From: Microtetraspora glauca
Lineage (GTDB): Bacteria > Actinomycetota > Actinomycetes > Streptosporangiales > Streptosporangiaceae
Assembly (NCBI GenBank): GCA_001570385.1
Contig: BBYL01000017.1
Location: 1-64,000, forward strand
Direction: 5' to 3'
Length of the DNA: 64,000 bases
In this document: positions 59,567-64,000 of the stretch, piece after piece
How positions within the stretch are numbered: the first letter of the stretch is position 1
How the letters are laid out: each line of letters starts with the position of its first letter
Notes under the pieces: generated by a model
Database searches by the model: none
What the model saw: only the letters and a program-made list of their open reading frames with translations
What the model was told of the DNA's origin: nothing
Translations under genes and position numbers: made by a program

Positions 59567-60927
59567 TGAACGACGACGCCGGCGCGGAAGAAGTGCTCAC
59601 CGCAGCGCTCACCGACACGGGCGTGGCGATCCGGCCCGCGGGCCCGGACGACTCGGTCGCGGGGGTCCGGCCGCGATGGGTCGCCCTGCCCGAGGCCACC
59701 GAGGAGATCGCCGCCCTCATGCGGGTGACGTCCGCGCACGACCTCGCCGTCGTCACGACCGGCGCCGGGACGAAACTGCACTGGGGCCACCCCCCGGAGC
59801 GGTGCGACGTACTGATCGACACCTGCTGCCTGAACGAGATCCTGGAGCACGAGGCGGGTGACCTGGTGGTCCGCGTCCAGGCCGGGGTGCCGCTGGACGC
59901 GCTGGCACGGGCGCTCGCCGCGAAGGGGCAGGAACTCGCCATCGACGTCCCGCTGGAGGGCGGCACGGTCGGCGGCCTGCTCGCCACCGGGATCGCCGGT
60001 CCCCGCAGGTTCCGGTACGGCACCGCGCGCGATCTGATCATCGGGATCACCGTCGTCCTCGCGGACGGCACGATCGCCAAGGCGGGCGGCAAGGTCGTCA
60101 AGAACGTCGCGGGCTACGACCTGGGCAAGCTGTTCACCGGCTCGTACGGCACGCTCGGAGTGATCGCCGACGCCACGTTCCGGCTCCATCCCCTCCCCAC
60201 GGCACGGGCGTGGGTGACCGCCACCTTCGACCGGCCCGTGACGGAGACGCAGGGCACGCGGGAGGACGAGAAGGGCGTCGCCTTCGACACCGCGTCCGTC
60301 GACGTGGCCGACGAGATCCGCGTGATCGTCCCGGCCGTCGCCGAGTCCCAGGCGGAGCCGAGCGCGATCGAGGTCGACTGGCCGGACGTGAACGGCCCCT
60401 GCGTGATCGCGGTCCTGGTCGAGGGGGCGGCCGCCGCCGAGCGCGCGCGGGCCGTACAGGACATGATGGGAGAGAAGGCGCAGGTGGCGGACGAGCCCCC
60501 GGAATGGTGGGGACGGCTCCCCGGACTCCCCGGACTCCCCGGTCCCGCTGACCGGGCGGGCGACGAGGGCGTCCTGCTGGAGTTCAGGAACGTGGCCTCC
60601 CGGCTTCCCGGAACGTTCGTCGGCCCCTTCTCCACCGCCGCGACGACGGGCACGCGCCCGGCCGTACGCGGGTCCCTGGCCTCGGGGGTGCTCCATGTCG
60701 CCCTCCCGCCGGGAACCGAGCCGGCCGCGGCCGCGGCGTTCGTCGGCGCGCTCCGCGCCGAATGCGAGGACGCGGGACGGGTCGTCGTGCTCACCGCGCC
60801 CGAGGAGGTCGCGCGGCGGGTGGACCGGTGGGGGCACGTCGGAGGGCTCACGCTCATGCGCCGGGTCAAGGACCGTTTCGACCCTGAACGCCGGATGTCT
60901 CCCGGCCGATTCGTGGGAGGGATCTGA
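59566..60927 (+). CDS. glcE: Glycolate oxidase FAD-binding subunit GlcE
   Basis: 453 residues. PCMH domain with VVTTGAGTKLHWGHPP, VRVQAGVPLDALARALAAKGQELAID, GGTVGGLLATGIAGPRRFRYGTARDLIIGITVVLADGTI and KNVAGYDLGKLFTGSYGTLGVI, the GlcE pattern. It partners GlcD. The ATG lies in the glcD stop region. It holds a small L-P-G repeat near residue 325. Confidence 0.93.
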   Translation: MNDDAGAEEVLTAALTDTGVAIRPAGPDDSVAGVRPRWVALPEATEEIAALMRVTSAHDLAVVTTGAGTKLHWGHPPERCDVLIDTCCLNEILEHEAGDLVVRVQAGVPLDALARALAAKGQELAIDVPLEGGTVGGLLATGIAGPRRFRYGTARDLIIGITVVLADGTIAKAGGKVVKNVAGYDLGKLFTGSYGTLGVIADATFRLHPLPTARAWVTATFDRPVTETQGTREDEKGVAFDTASVDVADEIRVIVPAVAESQAEPSAIEVDWPDVNGPCVIAVLVEGAAAAERARAVQDMMGEKAQVADEPPEWWGRLPGLPGLPGPADRAGDEGVLLEFRNVASRLPGTFVGPFSTAATTGTRPAVRGSLASGVLHVALPPGTEPAAAAAFVGALRAECEDAGRVVVLTAPEEVARRVDRWGHVGGLTLMRRVKDRFDPERRMSPGRFVGGI

Positions 60928-60928
60928 T

Positions 60929-62167
60929 GTGGACCCCGAGCTGATCAAGGATTGCGTGCACTGCGGGTTCTGCCTGCCCACCTGTCCGACGTACCTCCTG
61001 TGGGGAGAGGAGATGGACTCGCCCCGCGGCCGGATCCATCTCATGGCGCAACACGTCGAGGGGACGCCGGTCACCGATGAGATGGCGGGCCACTTCGACG
61101 CCTGCCTCGGCTGCATGGCCTGCGTGACGGCCTGTCCGTCGGGCGTGCGGTACGACCGGCTCATCGAGGAGACCCGCGCCGTGGTGGAGCGGGAGCACGT
61201 ACGCGCTCCCGAGGACCGCGCGATCAGGGGGCTGGTCTTCGCGTTGTTCCCCTACCGGCGGCGGCTGCGGGCGATGCGCCTGCCGATGCGCCTGGCGACG
61301 CGGATGCGGCCGTTCCTCGACCGGGTCCACCCGTCCCTCGGCGCCATGGCCGAGCTCGTTCCCCCACCCGCCCGGCCGGTACGGCTGCCGCCGCGCGTAC
61401 ACGCCCTGGGCCGACGCAGAGCCACCGTGGGGATGCTCACCGGATGCGTGCAGAGCCAGTTCTTCCCCCGGGTCAACGCGGCGACGGCGCGCGTGCTCGC
61501 GATGGAGGGCTGCGACGTGATGATCCCGCCGCGCCAGGGATGCTGCGGGGCGCTGTCCCTGCATTCGGGCCGGGACGCCCGCCGGTTCGCCAAGCGCACG
61601 ATCGCGATGTTCGAGCGGGCCGGGGTCGACACGGTCGTGGTGAACGTCGCCGGCTGCGGGTCGAGCATGAAGGAGTACGCCGAGGTGCTCAGGGACGAGC
61701 CGGAATGGGCGGAGCGGGCCGAGGCGCTGCGCGTGCGCGACCTCGCCGAGTACCTGGTCGAGCTGGGCCCGGTCGCGCGGCGCCATCCGTTGCCGGTTTC
61801 CGTGGCCTACCACGACGCGTGCCATCTGGCCCACGCTCAGGGGGTGCGGTCCCAACCGAGGGAACTGCTGCGCGGGATCCCCGGCCTGGAGCTCCGGGAG
61901 ATCTCGGAGTCCGCCATCTGCTGCGGGTCGGCGGGGACCTATAACCTGTTCCAGCCGGGACCCGCCCGCGAACTGGGCGACCGCAAGGCCGGGCATGTCA
62001 TGGCGACCGGCGCCGAGGTGCTGGTGTCCGCGAACCCCGGCTGTTCCATGCAGATCGCGGCCGCCGTACGGAGGTCGGGGAAGGGCGAGATGAGGGTGGC
62101 GCACACCGCCGAGGTGCTCGATGCCAGCCTGCGCGGGCTCGGCGCCCGTGCGCTGGGACGCGCATGA
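60929..62167 (+). CDS. glcF: Glycolate oxidase iron-sulfur subunit GlcF
   Basis: 412 residues. Two 4Fe-4S motifs, C9/C12/C15/C19 (CVHCGFCLPTCP) and C59/C62/C65/C69 (CLGCMACVTACP), and two CCG domains (QGCCGALSLHSG; ICCGSAGTYNLFQP). It passes electrons from GlcD/E to the quinone pool. GTG start with GGGAGGG ribosome site, one base after the glcE stop. Its TGA overlaps the first micro-ORF ATG. Confidence 0.94.
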   Translation: MDPELIKDCVHCGFCLPTCPTYLLWGEEMDSPRGRIHLMAQHVEGTPVTDEMAGHFDACLGCMACVTACPSGVRYDRLIEETRAVVEREHVRAPEDRAIRGLVFALFPYRRRLRAMRLPMRLATRMRPFLDRVHPSLGAMAELVPPPARPVRLPPRVHALGRRRATVGMLTGCVQSQFFPRVNAATARVLAMEGCDVMIPPRQGCCGALSLHSGRDARRFAKRTIAMFERAGVDTVVVNVAGCGSSMKEYAEVLRDEPEWAERAEALRVRDLAEYLVELGPVARRHPLPVSVAYHDACHLAHAQGVRSQPRELLRGIPGLELREISESAICCGSAGTYNLFQPGPARELGDRKAGHVMATGAEVLVSANPGCSMQIAAAVRRSGKGEMRVAHTAEVLDASLRGLGARALGRA

Positions 62168-62253
62168 TCGAGCGAATCGCGTTTCGCGCGGGTGCTCATT
62201 GCTCGTCCTCGACACGACCCGACTCCGAGCCGCCAGGCGAGGAGACGACATGA
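62164..62253 (+). CDS. Micro-ORF 1 of glcF-iclR repeat
   Basis: 29 residues, ATG overlapping the glcF stop (ATGA). Ends in S-E-P-P-G-E-E-T-T and stops over the next ATG. Whether it is translated into a stable peptide or serves only for ribosome transit is unknown. Confidence 0.45.
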   Translation: MIERIAFRAGAHCSSSTRPDSEPPGEETT

Positions 62254-62360
62254 ACGAGCGAAGCGAGCGAATCAACAAGCACAGCGCGTTTCGCGCGGGT
62301 GCTCATTGCGCGTCCTCGACACGACCCGACTCCGAGCCGCCAGGCGAGGAGACGCCATGA
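62250..62360 (+). CDS. Micro-ORF 2 of glcF-iclR repeat
   Basis: 36 residues (begins MNERSERINKHSAFRAGAHC), ATG overlapping micro-ORF 1 stop, GAGGAG ribosome site. Ends E-E-T-P and overlaps the next ATG. Function unknown. Confidence 0.45.
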   Translation: MNERSERINKHSAFRAGAHCASSTRPDSEPPGEETP

Positions 62361-62440
62361 ACGAGCGAAGCGAGCGAATCAGTAAGCACAGCGCGTTTCG
62401 CGAATGCGACTCCGAGCCGCCAGGCGAGGAGACGACATGA
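62357..62440 (+). CDS. Micro-ORF 3 of glcF-iclR repeat
   Basis: 27 residues (begins MNERSERISKHSAFRECD), ATG overlapping micro-ORF 2 stop. Its stop codon overlaps the iclR ATG, so translation of iclR may depend on passage through this chain. Function unknown. Confidence 0.45.
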   Translation: MNERSERISKHSAFRECDSEPPGEETT

Positions 62441-63171
62441 GCGTGCAGAGCGTCGATCGGGCGCTCGACGTGCTGGAGGCACTGGCCGATCATGGCGGCG
62501 AGGCCGGGTTGTCGGAGATCGCGGCCAGGACGGGCCTGCCGTACGGCACGATCCACCGGCTGCTCCAAACGCTGCTCGCGCGCGGTTACGTCCGGCAGGA
62601 GAGCGACCGCAGGTACGCCCTGGGCGGTGCCTTGGTACGCATCGGCGGAGCGGCCGAGCGGATGGTGGGCGCGTGGGCGGAGCCCTACCTCGCCAAGATG
62701 GTCGAGTTGTCGGGCGAGACCGCGAACATGGCGGTGCTGGAGGGCGACTTCGTGGTGTACGTCGCCCAGGTGCCGTCGCCACGCAGGTTGCGGATGTTCG
62801 CCGAGGTGGGGCGGCGGGTGCTCCCGCACAGCACGGCCGTGGGCAAGGTGCTGCTCGCCGACCGTCCGGACGCGGCGGCCATACTCGACCGGACCGGCCT
62901 GCCGCGCCGTACCGACCGGACGATCACCACAACGGACGACCTGCTGGCAGAGATCGGCCGGGTCCGCGACCGGGGTTACGCCCTGGACCTGGGCGAGGAG
63001 GAGAACGGCGTGCACTGTTTGGCTGTGCCGGTCCGCGCCGGCGGCCGAGTGCTGGCGGCGATGTCGGTGTCCGGCCCGGCTGAGCGGATCGACGCGCATG
63101 ACCGTGAGGAGCTCGCCGCGTCCCTGCGCGCGGTCGCGGACGATTTCGGGGCGTCCGTGTTCGGCGCCTGA
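62437..63171 (+). CDS. IclR-family transcriptional regulator
   Basis: 244 residues. N-terminal winged helix (VDRALDVLEALADHGGEAGLSEIAARTGLPYGTIHRLLQTLLARGYV, residues 5-55) and C-terminal effector domain (LPHSTAVGKVLLA, GYALDLGEEENGVHCLAVPV). IclR proteins often control glyoxylate-related genes; with glcDEF and aceB close by, it is a likely regulator of C2 metabolism here. Start ATG has the GAGGAG site and overlaps micro-ORF 3. Confidence 0.93.
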   Translation: MSVQSVDRALDVLEALADHGGEAGLSEIAARTGLPYGTIHRLLQTLLARGYVRQESDRRYALGGALVRIGGAAERMVGAWAEPYLAKMVELSGETANMAVLEGDFVVYVAQVPSPRRLRMFAEVGRRVLPHSTAVGKVLLADRPDAAAILDRTGLPRRTDRTITTTDDLLAEIGRVRDRGYALDLGEEENGVHCLAVPVRAGGRVLAAMSVSGPAERIDAHDREELAASLRAVADDFGASVFGA

Positions 63172-63209
63172 CCCGCGCACCCGACCCGCGACCGAGGAGG
63201 ATGGGGGGC

Positions 63210-63425
63210 ATGTGCCGAAGCATCAAGACCCTGCGCCCTCCGTTCGCCGACGAGGTGACCGACGACGACATCCGGGCCGCCGCGCTGCAGTACGTCAGGA
63301 AGATCTCGGGGTTCCGCGCTCCCGCCGCCCACAACGCGGCCGCTTTCGAGCAGGCCGTCGAGGCGATCACGCGGGCCAGCGCCGACCTGCTCGCCTCGAT
63401 CGAGGTTCGCGGGGCCAGGCCGTAG
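63210..63425 (+). CDS. DUF2277 family protein
   Basis: 71 residues. MCRSIKTLRPPFADEVTDDDIRAAALQYVRKISGFRAPAAHNAAAFEQAVEAI matches the DUF2277 family, found widely in actinobacteria with no known role. ATG 63210 is preceded by GAGGAGG; ATG 63201 in the same frame is an alternative start. Confidence 0.88.
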   Translation: MCRSIKTLRPPFADEVTDDDIRAAALQYVRKISGFRAPAAHNAAAFEQAVEAITRASADLLASIEVRGARP

Positions 63426-63650
63426 GCGCTGCTTCCTACGACGCCTTCGGCGCCGCCGGTCGGACGCCTTGGAGACGGCGGCTTTCCTCGTCGCTAGGGA
63501 GTCGCGCCTTACCCTCTCGCTCCGCTCGGCGGCCCCGAAACTGCGGGGCTTCGGAGCTGCGGGGCTTCGGAGTTCCTTGGGATCTTCGCGTGCGAGCCGC
63601 TCAGGTCGCGTACAAGCCGCCCCCAAGTCGTGCGGTCGAGACTGGGCCGC

Positions 63651-64000
63651 ATGGGACTGTTTTCTAATTTCTTCCTGGTCCGGCGGCTTCGCAAGGGACC
63701 GACGCTTCTCCTTCCCTACGTCCCCGACACCGAGGCGGTGCTGAACACCGTACGGCTGCACGGTCCGGGGGCCAGGCCGTACGGCGACGGCCTGAAGGTC
63801 AGCGACAACGTATGGCTGCGCGGCCCGATCACGATGACGCCCGAGTTGGCGGCCAAGGCGGGCATCCCGGCCGGATGGCAGGTCGCCTACGTCGCGGCGA
63901 ACATCGACGACGAGGAGGGCGGGGAGTACGACCGGCCCATGGCGGTCGCGGCGGGCCTGGCGGAGCGGTTGAACGGCCAGGTCCATCCTCACGCGCCCGA
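63651..64000 (+). CDS. Unknown protein, 5' part only (runs past the window end)
   Basis: An open frame from ATG 63651 runs to the last base without a stop, giving at least 116 residues. The start MGLFSNFFLVRRLRKGPTLLLPYVPDTEAVLNTVRL is basic and hydrophobic, then more hydrophilic. Third-position G/C bias is strong, supporting a real gene. I do not recognise the family. The stretch 63426-63650 before it contains two copies of CTGCGGGGCTTCGGA and no gene. Confidence 0.65.
   Translation, partial: MGLFSNFFLVRRLRKGPTLLLPYVPDTEAVLNTVRLHGPGARPYGDGLKVSDNVWLRGPITMTPELAAKAGIPAGWQVAYVAANIDDEEGGEYDRPMAVAAGLAERLNGQVHPHAP

Larger units (their letters stand above)
62164..62440 (+). repeat. Three tandem diverged units between glcF and iclR, each with a coupled micro-ORF
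   Basis: Three units (starts at 62164, 62250 and 62357) share the core GCGTTTCGCG, the segment CGACTCCGAGCCGCCAGG, and the ending GGCGAGGAGACGACATGA; the third is shortened inside. Units two and three add a GAGCGAAGCGAGCGAATC head typical of dispersed repeats in this group of bacteria. Each ending supplies both the ribosome site and the ATGA overlap for the next frame. Confidence 0.9.

Overview
The window is chromosomal DNA from a high-G+C actinomycete. Evidence: strong G/C bias at third codon positions, many GTG and TTG starts, several probable leaderless promoters (TANNNT ending 6-8 nt before the start codon), large BTAD/SARP-type regulators, and the actinobacterial gene orders hrcA-dnaJ-rsmE...phoH-ybeY-corC...era and rpsT...holA-comEC-comEA-degV. 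Overall content fits Streptosporangiaceae or a close relative, but no 16S gene is present, so the family is an inference.

Layout. 1-1.1 kb: 3' end of an IS5-like insertion sequence that has cut off urtA, the urea-transporter binding protein. 1.3-6.4 kb: urease operon ureA-ureB-ureC-ureF-ureG-ureD, with no ureE but a His/Asp-rich micro-ORF between ureC and ureF. 6.5-7.8 kb: a membrane protein and a VapBC/FitAB-type toxin-antitoxin pair with a perfect inverted-repeat operator. 7.9-21.6 kb: the conserved core cluster on the minus strand (era, a metal-site-less cytidine-deaminase-like protein, corC, ybeY, phoH, a HIT protein, rsmE, dnaJ, hrcA with a CIRCE operator). It is interrupted by a lipoprotein with a structured leader, a flavin-type oxidase family protein, a 1109-aa SARP-type regulator, and a sigma factor/membrane protein pair on the other strand.

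21.6-32.1 kb: membrane proteins, a DUF3097 protein, hemW, a degraded ParA fragment, a secreted GH18 chitinase preceded by a palindrome, small secreted and cytosolic proteins, a GNAT acetyltransferase, lepA, a membrane-anchored GH18-like protein and rpsT. 32.6-39.4 kb: a four-gene ABC export/lipoprotein-release-type system (two FtsX-like permeases, two ATPases). 39.7-50.4 kb: holA, a two-domain rhodanese, comEC-comEA, degV, hutI, hflX. 50.4-56.1 kb: a second 1112-aa SARP-type regulator facing an FAD-linked oxidoreductase across a perfect dyad, and a DUF4097 lipoprotein.

56.2-63.2 kb: a C2/glyoxylate block with malate synthase (aceB), glycolate oxidase glcD-glcE-glcF and an IclR regulator. aceB has an IclR-like palindrome over its ribosome binding site. 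Glycolate would be oxidised by GlcDEF to glyoxylate, which AceB condenses with acetyl-CoA to malate. Between glcF and iclR lie three tandem micro-ORFs, each joined to the next by an ATGA overlap. The window ends with a DUF2277 gene and an unfinished unknown gene.
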